DNA from: Desmonostoc geniculatum HA4340-LM1 | GTDB taxonomy: Bacteria > Cyanobacteriota > Cyanobacteriia > Cyanobacteriales > Nostocaceae | DNA length: 48,024 bases | Assembly: GCA_019359545.1 (NCBI GenBank) | Contig: JAHHHB010000052.1 | Location: 1-48,024, forward strand | Direction of reading: 5' to 3' | Part shown: positions 17,301 through 24,547 of the stretch, piece after piece | Layout: the number at the start of each line of letters is the position of its first letter | How positions within the stretch are numbered: position 1 is the first letter of the stretch | The notes under the pieces: model-generated | What the model saw: only the letters and a program-made list of their open reading frames with translations | What the model was told of the DNA's origin: nothing | Databases searched by the model: none | Made by a program: the position numbers and the translations under genes

Positions 17301-19859
17301 GTCTTACTCCAAGATCAAGTATATCCTATTGACTCTTCCCCATCAGTTACATACCGAGATTTCGTAGCATTAGAGCGTTCAACGCTGGAGTCTCAAGAAT
17401 GTCGCAATTATTGGGCGCAAAAGCTGAAAGATTGCACAACGATGGAATTACCCCGATGGTCTGATACCCGTCCTATAGATAATAATCCGCAAATTGGCGT
17501 TTTAGATGTTTTGATTCCTTCCGAACTTTCTGATGGACTTAAGCATCTGGTCCGGATAGCAGAAGTTCCTCTAAAACACGTTTTGCTGGCTGCACATTTA
17601 AGAGTCATGAGTCTACTAAGTGGCGAGTTTGACATCCTAACAGGTCTTGAGTCTAACGGCAGACTGGAAATAGGAGATGCAGAACAAACATTAGGTGTTC
17701 ATTTAAATACAGTACCTTTTCGCCTGCAACTGAATGGAGGAACATGGATAGATTTAGTGCAACAAGTTTTCCAAACAGAAAGTGAGTTATTGCCATTTCG
17801 ACGCTATCCTTACGCCGATCTGAAAAAGCTTAACGGTGGCCAGCACTTATTTGAAACTGTTTTTAACTATACTCATTTTCATGTATTCCAAAATCTTCAA
17901 TCCCTACAAGGTCTGGAAATTTTAGGCGCTCAAGGTTTTGGTGAAACCCATTTTGCTCTGAGGGTGGAGTTCAATCGAGAGCCTTTTTCGGATAGCATAC
18001 AGCTCGATTTAGAATGTGACCTGACTAAAATAGACCAGGCACAACTTGCAGCGATTGGCAATTATTATATTGAGACATTAAAAGTGATGTCTCAAAAACC
18101 AAGCGATCGCTATGAATCTCAATGTTTGCTTCCAGAGTCCGAACAGCATCAGCAATTGGTCGAGTGGAATAACATTCATAGCGAATATCCGCAAAATTGG
18201 TCTATCCATCAATGGTTTGAGAGCTTTGTAGAACTGACACCAGATGCGATTGCGCTAAGCGCACGCTCCGCGAACGCAGTAATTTATCAAGATCAGCAAT
18301 TAACTTACCGCGAACTGAGCGATCGCTCCAATCAACTTGCTCATTACCTGCAAAACTTAGGGGTTCGTCCTGACTTCCCAGTGGGAATTTGTGTGGAACG
18401 TTCTTTAGAAATGCTTGTGGGTATATTAGGTATCCTCAAAGCTGGTGGAGCATACTTACCTCTAGACCCTGCCTATCCTCAAGAACATCTGGCTTTTATA
18501 CTGCAAGATTCTCAAGTGTCATTGGTCATTAGTCAGTTGTCATTAGTTAACAGTTTGGGAGAAATGACGGTCATCTGTCTAGATACAGACTGGGAGACTA
18601 TAGCAAAAAGTAGCCGCAATCAGCCTAGCAACTGGGTTACTCCAGAGAATCTGGCATATATTATTTATACTTCTGGCTCTACGGGTAAACCGAAAGGAGT
18701 GCCAGTTACCCACAGAAACTTAGTGCATTCCACTAGTGCGCGGATTGCCTACTATACAGAACCCGTTCGCAGTTTCTTATTAATTCCCTCCTTTGCTTTT
18801 GATAGTTCAGTTGCAGCTATTTTCTGGACACTTTGTCAGGGTGGGACTTTGGTATTGCTTAAGGAAGGTTTGCAGAGAGATATTTGGCAATTGGCAAATG
18901 CGATCGCACAACATCAAATTTCCCATTGGTTAAGCGTTCCTTCGCTTTACGCGGCTCTTTTAGAACACATACAACCTGCTAAGTTGATTTCTTTGCATAC
19001 CGTCATTGTTGCAGGAGAGCCTTGTTCATCTGCATTAGTAAAGCGTCATTATCAGCTATTACCGCAAGCATCACTTTTTAACGAATATGGCCCAACCGAA
19101 GCAACTGTCTGGAGTAGTGTTTGCAATTGTGAAAACTATCAATCCAGCAATACTATTGCGATCGGTCGTCCAATTACAAACACCCAGATATATTTGCTGG
19201 ATGCTCATCTACAACTTGTGCCTATTGGAGTTGTTGGAGAATTGTACATTGGCGGAATGGGTTTAGTAAATGGATATTTAAACCGTCCTGAACTGACCGC
19301 CCAAAAATTTCTCCCCAACCCCTTCCAAAACAGCGAAGGAGTGAGAGAAGACGAATACTCAAATTGTCACTCTCGCCTTTACAAAACAGGAGATTTGGCA
19401 CGTTACCTTCCTGATGGCAATATTGAGTTTGTTGGTCGTCGTGATTATCAAGTAAAAATTAGGGGATATCGGATCGAATTAGAAGAGATTGAAACAGTAT
19501 TAAAACAGCACCCAAATGTACGGGATGCAGTTGTTTTAGTAAAAGAAGAAGAATTAAGCAAAAAACGTTTATTAGCTTATATCCTAGCTGCTTGTACTGC
19601 ACCAAAAACAAACGAAATCCGAAGTTTTTTAAAACAAAAATTGCCAAATTATATGATGCCTAGTAATTTTGTTATATTAGATGACTTCCCCTTAACTCCT
19701 AATGGTAAAGTTGACCGCCAGAATCTTCCTGCTCCTAATCAGAAACTCAGTAATAAAACAAAAATAGCTCAAATACTGAAGAAATTGGAACAAATTTCTG
19801 AAGAGGAAGCACAACTCCTACTTTCTCACAAGAAAATTTCAGTTTCACACTGTGAATAA
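11364..19859 (+). CDS. NRPS loading and first modules: FAAL-ACP-C-A(Thr)-PCP-C*-A
   Basis: 2831 aa. Domains by approximate residue: fatty acyl-AMP ligase 1-590 (YTSGSTADPKG, YPCYGMAETT, GRLKDLIIIRGRNHYPQD); ACP 614-692 (FGIDSLMAIEL); starter-type C 706-1165 with HHIVVDLWS; A1 1186-1705 with PCP 1716-1792 (GGDSIRS); C2 1825-2249; A2 2266-2792. The protein then ends without a PCP, which is encoded separately next. The A1 specificity residues read D-F-W-N-I-G-M-V-H, the classic Thr code. The A2 residues read about D-S-A-L-I-A-E-V-W, which I cannot assign. In C2 the catalytic motif is HDCILDG, so the second His (codon 17238-17240) is Asp. The FAAL activates a fatty acid as AMP ester and loads the ACP, so the product is N-acylated. 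The start is supported by GGAG 8 bp upstream. Confidence 0.92.
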   Translation: MGKNVSRLSVEFSSLVEILHWRARQQPKQQAYTFLVDGEVEGSYLTYEELERQARMIATWLQSYAVSGERALLLYPPGLEFIAAFFGCLYAGVVAVPAYPPRSHRSIPRLQAIVADAQASVALTTASILADIEHQFIQVPELASVRWLASDAYGNPSGQRTPDKSQDIQQQPVVTSDTLALLQYTSGSTADPKGVMVSHGNLLHNQKLIQQGMQHTDKTIFVGWLPLFHDMGLVGNMLQPMYLGIPCVIMSPVAFLQQPFRWLQAISRYKATTSGGPNFAYDLCVQKITPEQRATLDLSSWEVAFNGSEPIRPETLERFAATFAECGFRREAFYPCYGMAETTLIVSGGSKAALPVLQPVNSAALGQNQVIPASIEEASVKTLVGCGQPLHDLNIVVVNPETLNRCDSNQVGEIWVAGDSVTQGYWNQAEQTEYAFRAYLKDTGVGSFLRTGDLGFLHNGELFITGRLKDLIIIRGRNHYPQDLEWTVQQSHQSLQPSSGAAFSIDIAGVERLVIAQEVKRSYLRNLDIEEVIAVIRQAVAEVHELQVYAVLLLKTGSIPKTSSGKIQRRASRASFLAGSLESIGSSILEDADNTVGEASLTRETILALEPEERQTRLVYYLQQQVAQVLKVVSSQVKPHQSLSAFGIDSLMAIELQHTIETNLGVVLPMTSFLRDSSISQLGSEIIVQLLSNSVDTSQLLSNASVTEYPLSHGQQALYFLQQLAVDSPAYNIARAVCICGELNISALHRAFQALVERHSALRTTFSIAHGQPVQRVHQQVEVCFQQEDATTWDDAYLSDRLIEKAYLPFNLEEDPLLRVNLFIRSPQEQILLLAVHHIVVDLWSLTLLVDELGMLYQAENNGTPITLPALTCQYADYVHTTAKMLVSPEGERLWRYWQKQLAGELSVLNLPTDRPRKPIQTYRGASYSCKLSVELTQKLKEYCCDRQITLYMVLLAAFQTLLYRYTGQEDILVGSPTSGRNRTAWAELVGYLVNSVVLRANFAANPSFEEFLNQVRQTVLDAFEHQDYPFSLLIERLVPVRDSSRSPLFQVMFVLQKAQLAQQEGLTALALGETGTRMNLRGLELESFGLEQQVTQFDLTLMMAEIDGVLAASWQYNSDLFDAGTITRMAGHFQILLESAMCNPQQPLASLPLLTDAEQHQLLFEFNQLQTQNPKVQKCLHQLFTEQVERTPNAVAVVFEDEQLTYRQLNARANQIAHYLQQLGILPEIKVGICVERSLEMIVGILGILKAGGAYVPLDPTYPQERLAFILEDAAITVLLTQNRLLEMLPTFTGSVICLEEIIAESEENPVSEVTTDNLAYVIYTSGSTGKPKGVLVSHSNVVRLFAATDEWFQFDGNDVWTLFHSYTFDFSVWEMWGALLHGGRLVVVPYLVSRSPDAFYNLLRKEQVTVLNQTPSAFRQLMRVDYGSEALSLRLVIFGGEALEINSLKPWFDRHGDKVPQLVNMYGITETTVHVTYRPLSKADLDRTNSVIGYPIPDLQVYVLDQNRQLLPIGVPGEMYIGGAGVTRGYLNRPELTAEQFISHPFETGSKRLYKTGDLARYLPNGELEYLGRIDHQVKIRGFRIELGEIEAVLHQHPAIQEVVVLIKEAESEDKYLTNQQENAANITELRQFLKNKPEFAKNSAQQQLVAYCVARQQPAPTITELRHWLKNQLPEYMIPAIFMMLDHLPLTSNGKVNRQALPDPDEVRPDLATVYVAPSNSVERELAEVWAQVLGINQVGIHDNFFELGGDSIRSIKVLAKSQERGLNCSLQQLFQYQTIYDLAQEININESVSLLTKKTEKFSLIIEEERQKLASDVEDAYPLARIQAGVIFHSQFSPDSPMYHDIFLYHLRVCLDIERLEMAVQQLVHRHPILRTSFDLINFSEPLQLVYRTVDVPIQVEDWRFLSSTQQQQAITNWIETEKQRHFDWTCPPMIRFFIHRLTDETFYLVLSFHDCILDGWSTASLLTELLHRYWVLLQDQVYPIDSSPSVTYRDFVALERSTLESQECRNYWAQKLKDCTTMELPRWSDTRPIDNNPQIGVLDVLIPSELSDGLKHLVRIAEVPLKHVLLAAHLRVMSLLSGEFDILTGLESNGRLEIGDAEQTLGVHLNTVPFRLQLNGGTWIDLVQQVFQTESELLPFRRYPYADLKKLNGGQHLFETVFNYTHFHVFQNLQSLQGLEILGAQGFGETHFALRVEFNREPFSDSIQLDLECDLTKIDQAQLAAIGNYYIETLKVMSQKPSDRYESQCLLPESEQHQQLVEWNNIHSEYPQNWSIHQWFESFVELTPDAIALSARSANAVIYQDQQLTYRELSDRSNQLAHYLQNLGVRPDFPVGICVERSLEMLVGILGILKAGGAYLPLDPAYPQEHLAFILQDSQVSLVISQLSLVNSLGEMTVICLDTDWETIAKSSRNQPSNWVTPENLAYIIYTSGSTGKPKGVPVTHRNLVHSTSARIAYYTEPVRSFLLIPSFAFDSSVAAIFWTLCQGGTLVLLKEGLQRDIWQLANAIAQHQISHWLSVPSLYAALLEHIQPAKLISLHTVIVAGEPCSSALVKRHYQLLPQASLFNEYGPTEATVWSSVCNCENYQSSNTIAIGRPITNTQIYLLDAHLQLVPIGVVGELYIGGMGLVNGYLNRPELTAQKFLPNPFQNSEGVREDEYSNCHSRLYKTGDLARYLPDGNIEFVGRRDYQVKIRGYRIELEEIETVLKQHPNVRDAVVLVKEEELSKKRLLAYILAACTAPKTNEIRSFLKQKLPNYMMPSNFVILDDFPLTPNGKVDRQNLPAPNQKLSNKTKIAQILKKLEQISEEEAQLLLSHKKISVSHCE
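18255..18278. repeat. In-frame 24-bp repeat insertion in adenylation domain A2
   Basis: Eight codons (LSARSANA) sit between DAIA and VIYQDQQLTY, where neighbouring A domains run directly from A to V. The bases include CGCACGCTCCGCGAACGC, a word shared with 28131-28136 and 41861-41872. The insertion preserves the frame. Confidence 0.65.
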
Positions 19860-19878
19860 GGCCAAGAAGGAAATAAAA

Positions 19879-20370
19879 ATGAGCAATTTTTTAGAACGTA
19901 TTGAACAACTTTCTCCAGAAAAACGTGAATTGCTAAATCTTTTTCTTCAAGAAGAAAGCACGGAACTACAAGAAAATTATGTAGCACCTAGCACTCCATT
20001 GGAAGAAAAAATGGCAAGTATTTGGAGTCAGGTTCTTGGTATTGAACGGGTGGGCATTTATGATAATTTTTTTGAATTGGGAGGAGATTCTATTCAGAGT
20101 ATTCAAATTATTGCTAAAGCAAATCAGGCAGGTTTTCATCTGACGACTAATCAACTGTTTGAGTACCCAACGATTGCTGATTTAGCGAGAATTCTGGAAA
20201 CAAGCTTAATTACCTTGACAAATCATCAAACCGGACAAGTAACAGCACCTATAATACCTCTTCAAAATTTCCAATCTCCAAATAGAGTTGGCTTTACTCC
20301 TAATGATTTTCCAGAAGCAGAATTAACTCAAGAAGAACTAAATCAGCTTTTTAATCAATATGAAAACTGA
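19879..20370 (+). CDS. Free-standing peptidyl carrier protein
   Basis: The chosen start at 19879 has AAGGA about 8 bp upstream and gives 163 aa. An in-frame ATG at 19852 would overlap the previous gene. An N-terminal stretch (MSNFLERIEQLSPEKRELL) resembles the linker between an A domain and its carrier. The PCP follows (about residues 40-115): PLEEKMASIWSQVLG, then FFELGGDSIQSIQI with the phosphopantetheine Ser. An acidic tail of about 45 residues may dock to the next protein. It supplies the carrier missing from the end of the previous NRPS and overlaps the next gene by 11 bp. The split looks like a broken A-PCP-C module that still works in trans, or a natural three-piece module. Confidence 0.88.
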   Translation: MSNFLERIEQLSPEKRELLNLFLQEESTELQENYVAPSTPLEEKMASIWSQVLGIERVGIYDNFFELGGDSIQSIQIIAKANQAGFHLTTNQLFEYPTIADLARILETSLITLTNHQTGQVTAPIIPLQNFQSPNRVGFTPNDFPEAELTQEELNQLFNQYEN

Positions 20371-21796
20371 AGATATTGAGGACATCTACACTCTCTCATC
20401 AACGCAGCAGGGAATGCTATTTCATATCCTGATAGAACCTGAATCAGGGATGTATTTAGAACAAACTTTATGTACATTAGAAGGAAAATTCAATGTCTCA
20501 GCTTTTTCAAAAGCTTGGCAACAAATTGTAGAACGACATCCTAGTTTAAGAACAGGTTTTGTCTACAAAAATCTAGAAAAACCAGTTCAAGTGGTATATC
20601 GGCGCGTGAAACTGGCAATAGAGCAATATGACTGGCGCAAATTACCAAAAACTGAGCAGGATAAACAATTAAATGCTTTTGTAGAAGCAGACCGCAAACG
20701 TGGTTTTGAGATTTCTGAACCACCTTTGATGCGATTGACTTTGATTCACATTGGTGAGGACATTTATCAACTAATTTGGAGTGCTTACCATCTGATACTA
20801 GATGGCTGGTGCATTGATATTCTTTTGAAAGAATTTTTTACTCTTTACGAAGCATTTCGCCAAGGTCACAATTTTCAGTTACAACCATGCTATCCCTACC
20901 GAAATTATATAACTTGGTTGAAACAGCAGGATATATCAGCAGCAGAAGTATTTTGGCGACAAACACTTTCGAGCTTTAAAACACCAAGCCTTATAGGGGG
21001 TAACGGCAATAATGATTTTACTAAGGAAAGGAGTTATGATCAACAGAAAATTCAACTATCTGCATCTACTACAGCAGCACTAAAGTCTCTAGCAAAACAA
21101 CATCATCTTACCTTGAACACTTTGTTTATTGGAGCTTGGGCTTTGTTGCTAAGTCACTATAGCAAGAAAAAAAATGTGCTATTTGGTACTGTTATGTCCG
21201 GTCGTCCTGTAACTTTGCCTGGAGTGGAATCGATGGTCGGGCTTTTTGTCAATACATTACCAACACGAGTACAAATAACTTCGCAAGATGTATTAGTAAC
21301 TTGGCTAAAAAATCTCCAGTCGCAATACAACCAGTTACACCAATATGAATACACTCCTTTAGTAAAAATCCAGAATTGGAGCGAAGTGTCTGGAGAATTA
21401 CCTTTATTTGAAAGCCTCTTAGCGTGTCAAAATTCTTTAGTAGATATTTCTCAGTTACAAACAGAAGATTTAAAACTAAATAATGTTTGTTTCTTTTCAC
21501 GTTCCAACTACCCTCTTAACTTTGTATTATTACTCGGTTCCGAATTAGGAATAGTTTCTTACTATGATTTACGCTTTTTTACAATCAAGGGCATAACAAT
21601 AATACTAAATCAATTTCAAGCAGTTTTTGATGCTATGACTGCAAATCAAGATACTTATATAACCGATTTGCTAAATTTAGTTGATGATATTGAATATAAA
21701 AGTAAAGCTATGGAGTTAGAGTTAATCAAAAAATCTAATATTAATAAGTTAAAAACTATTCAGCCAAAGGCTATTAAAATATTTAATGAAACCTGA
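20360..21796 (+). CDS. Free-standing NRPS condensation domain
   Basis: 478 aa, essentially one condensation domain. It starts with IEDIYTLSSTQQGMLFH, the C1 motif of LCL/dual-type cyanobacterial domains. The catalytic motif is YHLILDGWC: the first His is Tyr but the second, catalytic His and the DG pair are kept. Later motifs include VMSGRP and VGLFVNTLPTRV. No A or PCP follows. It overlaps the PCP gene by 11 bp. It may catalyse transfer of the acyl-Thr-X chain to the Ser module, whose own C domain at the start of the next NRPS lacks the motif. An E/C dual role is not supported, because the extra N-terminal HH motif is absent. Confidence 0.88.
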   Translation: MKTEDIEDIYTLSSTQQGMLFHILIEPESGMYLEQTLCTLEGKFNVSAFSKAWQQIVERHPSLRTGFVYKNLEKPVQVVYRRVKLAIEQYDWRKLPKTEQDKQLNAFVEADRKRGFEISEPPLMRLTLIHIGEDIYQLIWSAYHLILDGWCIDILLKEFFTLYEAFRQGHNFQLQPCYPYRNYITWLKQQDISAAEVFWRQTLSSFKTPSLIGGNGNNDFTKERSYDQQKIQLSASTTAALKSLAKQHHLTLNTLFIGAWALLLSHYSKKKNVLFGTVMSGRPVTLPGVESMVGLFVNTLPTRVQITSQDVLVTWLKNLQSQYNQLHQYEYTPLVKIQNWSEVSGELPLFESLLACQNSLVDISQLQTEDLKLNNVCFFSRSNYPLNFVLLLGSELGIVSYYDLRFFTIKGITIILNQFQAVFDAMTANQDTYITDLLNLVDDIEYKSKAMELELIKKSNINKLKTIQPKAIKIFNET

Positions 21797-21827
21797 GTAA
21801 CACTTAATATAAGGAATTAATAAATTT

Positions 21828-22574
21828 ATGCCTTCCACAATTGAGTATCCCAACTATAATCCTATTGCCCAGGTAAATAATGAATATTATAGTTCTCAAT
21901 ATTTTGAACACATTCTACCATCTGTACAACAGTTATTGTTATCTAATTTATCCATTGGAGCGCAAATTATTGACCTATGCTGTGGTGCTGGTCGTCTAAC
22001 TCAGGCATTGTTAAAAAAGGGGTATAAAGTCACAGGTATTGATAGTTCAGAAGAAATGTTGCGCTATGCTCGTGATAATGCACCAAACGGTGAATTTATC
22101 TTAGGTGATGTGCGTTTATTTGAGTTATCACCTGTCTTTGATGCAGCAGTTTCTACAGGTGCGCTCAACCATATTATGTGTCAAGAAGACTTGATTAGTG
22201 TATTTAGAAATGTTTATAGGGGATTACGTAAAAATGGCAGATTTGTATTCAATGTATTGCTAGATGAAGGATTTCAAGCTGGCTGGGATGGGTTTATTCT
22301 CAGTGATGCCAAAGATGATTGTGCCTGGATCGTAAAACATATTTATGATCCAAAAGACAAAATAGGTCAAATAAAAATTACTGGCTTTGAACTGAATGCA
22401 GGAAATTGGCAGCGTTTGGACGATACCATGCTAGTTAAAAGTTATAGCAGTAATGAAGTAATTTCTGCTTTGGAACAGGTAGAATTTAGCCAAGTTAGCA
22501 TTCACCAAAGCGAACCAGATTTTCAAAATAGCAATAATAAACCACGTGAAACCTTTTTTATTGCCTGTAAATAA
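21828..22574 (+). CDS. SAM-dependent methyltransferase (class I)
   Basis: 248 aa, close to the usual size of free-standing class I methyltransferases. The SAM-binding loop is IDLCCGAGRLTQALLKKGY (about residues 48-66), followed by TGIDSSEEML, GDVRLF and the motif IV region VFDAAVSTGALNHI. An AAGGAA ribosome site precedes the ATG. It belongs to the Methyltransf_11/25 group, so the methyl acceptor (O, N or C) cannot be predicted. It sits inside the NRPS operon and is the only methylation function here, so it probably decorates the peptide or a precursor amino acid. Confidence 0.82.
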   Translation: MPSTIEYPNYNPIAQVNNEYYSSQYFEHILPSVQQLLLSNLSIGAQIIDLCCGAGRLTQALLKKGYKVTGIDSSEEMLRYARDNAPNGEFILGDVRLFELSPVFDAAVSTGALNHIMCQEDLISVFRNVYRGLRKNGRFVFNVLLDEGFQAGWDGFILSDAKDDCAWIVKHIYDPKDKIGQIKITGFELNAGNWQRLDDTMLVKSYSSNEVISALEQVEFSQVSIHQSEPDFQNSNNKPRETFFIACK

Positions 22575-22651
22575 CTAGAGCAAAATAACGAATTGTGTAG
22601 AAGATTTTACATCGGAGCTTTTATCCAAACAAAATACACGGGATGGCGTAG

Positions 22652-24514
22652 ATGTGTGGTATTGTAGGAATTTTTTCCAGACAGGAACCGATCGCAGTAG
22701 AAGCGTTAACTAATGCAACGCAGCAGTTAAGCTATCGAGGGCCCGATCGCCAATCGCAATGGGTTGCCCCTCATCAAAAAGTGGGATTAGGTCATACTCG
22801 ACTAAGCATTATCGACTTAACAACAGGGAATCAACCAATCACCAATGAGGATGGGCAAATACACCTGGTTGTGAATGGGGAATTTTATGATTATGAACGA
22901 ATTCAGGATCAGTTAAAAAACTTGGGTCATCGACTTACTACCCATTCTGACAGCGAAATTGTACTTCATCTTTATGAAGAGTTTGGTATCGAATGTTTGC
23001 AATATTTGCGGGGTGAATTTGCATTTATCTTGTGGGATGAAGCGAGACAGGTTTTATTTGCTGCCCGCGATCGCTTCGGTATTAAGCCACTTTTCTATAC
23101 CACGGTCGGTAACACGCTTTATTTGTCGTCAGAAGTCAAAGCGCTATTTGCCGCAGGTGTTACCGCCCGTTGGGATTATGAATCATTTTACCAACAGCTA
23201 TTTGTTTATGTAAATCAAGACCGGACTTTATTTGCAGATATCAAACAAATTCCCCCTGGTCATTACCTGCTAGCAACACAGCAAAAAACTCAACTCGTTC
23301 GTTATTGGGATTTGGACTATCCAACAACTGATACACCCAGAACGCAGCGCGATGAAGCTGAATATATTGAACAATTTCGGGAGAAGTTGGAAGAAGCTGT
23401 CCGAATTAGGCTACGGGCTGATGTACCCATTGGTAGCTTTTTAAGCGGGGGTATCGATTCTTCTGCCATCCTTGGAATAGCAGCAAAATATAGTTCCAAC
23501 CCCATACGGGCTTTTACTGTTGCTTTTGATAACCCAGCATACAATGAAGAAGCGATCGCCTGTGAAACAGCAAAACACGTTGGTGCAGATTTCCAATCGA
23601 TTCCACTCAGCGATTCTGATTTTGCAAAACACATTTCTGACGCAATTTGGCACGCTGAAACACTAGCTGTAAATCCCCACGGTGTTGCTAGATATTTACA
23701 AAGTCGTGTAGTACATAATTCAGGTTATAAAGTTGTACTTTCTGGCGAAGGTTCTGATGAAATTTTGGCTGGATATAGTCACGCACGGCAGGATTTAGTG
23801 TTTAATAACACAGTTAGACAAGGGAAGTTTTCCCAGACTAGTGCAAAAACACCAGCAGCATTGGCAAGAGTACAGCAAATATTAGGATTTACTCCTTCTT
23901 GGTTAAAAGAAATAGCAGTAAAACGGTCAATTTTTCACATTCTTCTCAATTCTGATTATGCATCTAAATTTGCTGAAAAAGAGGTTTATGGCGATTTTTT
24001 AAACCAGTTTGATATCCAAGGGCAAATGGTAGGAAGAGAGCCAGTAATTCAATCTCTATACTTGTGGTCTAAATCAATTTTACCCAACTATATTTTATTT
24101 GCTGAACGTCTGGAAATGGCTAATGCTGTTGAAGTACGGTTGCCATTTTTAGACCACCATCTTTTTGAACTGGTACGTGAGATGCCGATTTCACTTTTGA
24201 TTCAGGGAAATAAGGAAAAATATGTGCTACGGGAAGCAGCTAGACCATTTCTCACCAATAGAGTCTACACTCGTCCAAAACAGCCTTTTACTGCTCCACC
24301 AGCCACTCTTACAACCAATAATCCACTATATATATTAATCCAAGATTCCTTACGAAGTTCAGTAATGGCAAGCGTACCATTTTTTAATCAATCATCAATT
24401 ATTGCACTATTGGATAAACTTGATGAAATGAAAGAGAACCAGAGGATAAATTTAGACTCAACACTTCTAATGTTATTGGGTACGTGCTTTCTCCAAACTC
24501 GATACAATCTCTAG
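22652..24514 (+). CDS. Asparagine synthase-like glutamine-dependent amidotransferase (AsnB type)
   Basis: 620 aa. The N-terminus MCGIVGIF places the catalytic Cys at position 2 after Met removal. The class II glutaminase domain follows (SYRGPDRQS, GLGHTRLSIIDL, VVNGEFYDYE). The synthetase domain has the ATP PP-loop SFLSGGIDSSAI near residue 265, LSGEGSDEILAGY near residue 370 and EVRLPFLDHHLFEL near 495. All key motifs are present, so it should be active. Being inside the operon, it could amidate a carboxylate of the peptide or supply an amidated precursor (for example Asn) rather than serve general metabolism. The exact substrate is unknown. Confidence 0.88.
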   Translation: MCGIVGIFSRQEPIAVEALTNATQQLSYRGPDRQSQWVAPHQKVGLGHTRLSIIDLTTGNQPITNEDGQIHLVVNGEFYDYERIQDQLKNLGHRLTTHSDSEIVLHLYEEFGIECLQYLRGEFAFILWDEARQVLFAARDRFGIKPLFYTTVGNTLYLSSEVKALFAAGVTARWDYESFYQQLFVYVNQDRTLFADIKQIPPGHYLLATQQKTQLVRYWDLDYPTTDTPRTQRDEAEYIEQFREKLEEAVRIRLRADVPIGSFLSGGIDSSAILGIAAKYSSNPIRAFTVAFDNPAYNEEAIACETAKHVGADFQSIPLSDSDFAKHISDAIWHAETLAVNPHGVARYLQSRVVHNSGYKVVLSGEGSDEILAGYSHARQDLVFNNTVRQGKFSQTSAKTPAALARVQQILGFTPSWLKEIAVKRSIFHILLNSDYASKFAEKEVYGDFLNQFDIQGQMVGREPVIQSLYLWSKSILPNYILFAERLEMANAVEVRLPFLDHHLFELVREMPISLLIQGNKEKYVLREAARPFLTNRVYTRPKQPFTAPPATLTTNNPLYILIQDSLRSSVMASVPFFNQSSIIALLDKLDEMKENQRINLDSTLLMLLGTCFLQTRYNL

Positions 24515-24547
24515 TCTTTTTTCAGCCAATAATTAGCATTTAGTAAT

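Noticed and set aside
20360..21796. Epimerization or dual E/C domain
   Set aside because: The extra N-terminal HH motif of dual domains and typical E-domain motifs are absent; the sequence fits an ordinary C domain.
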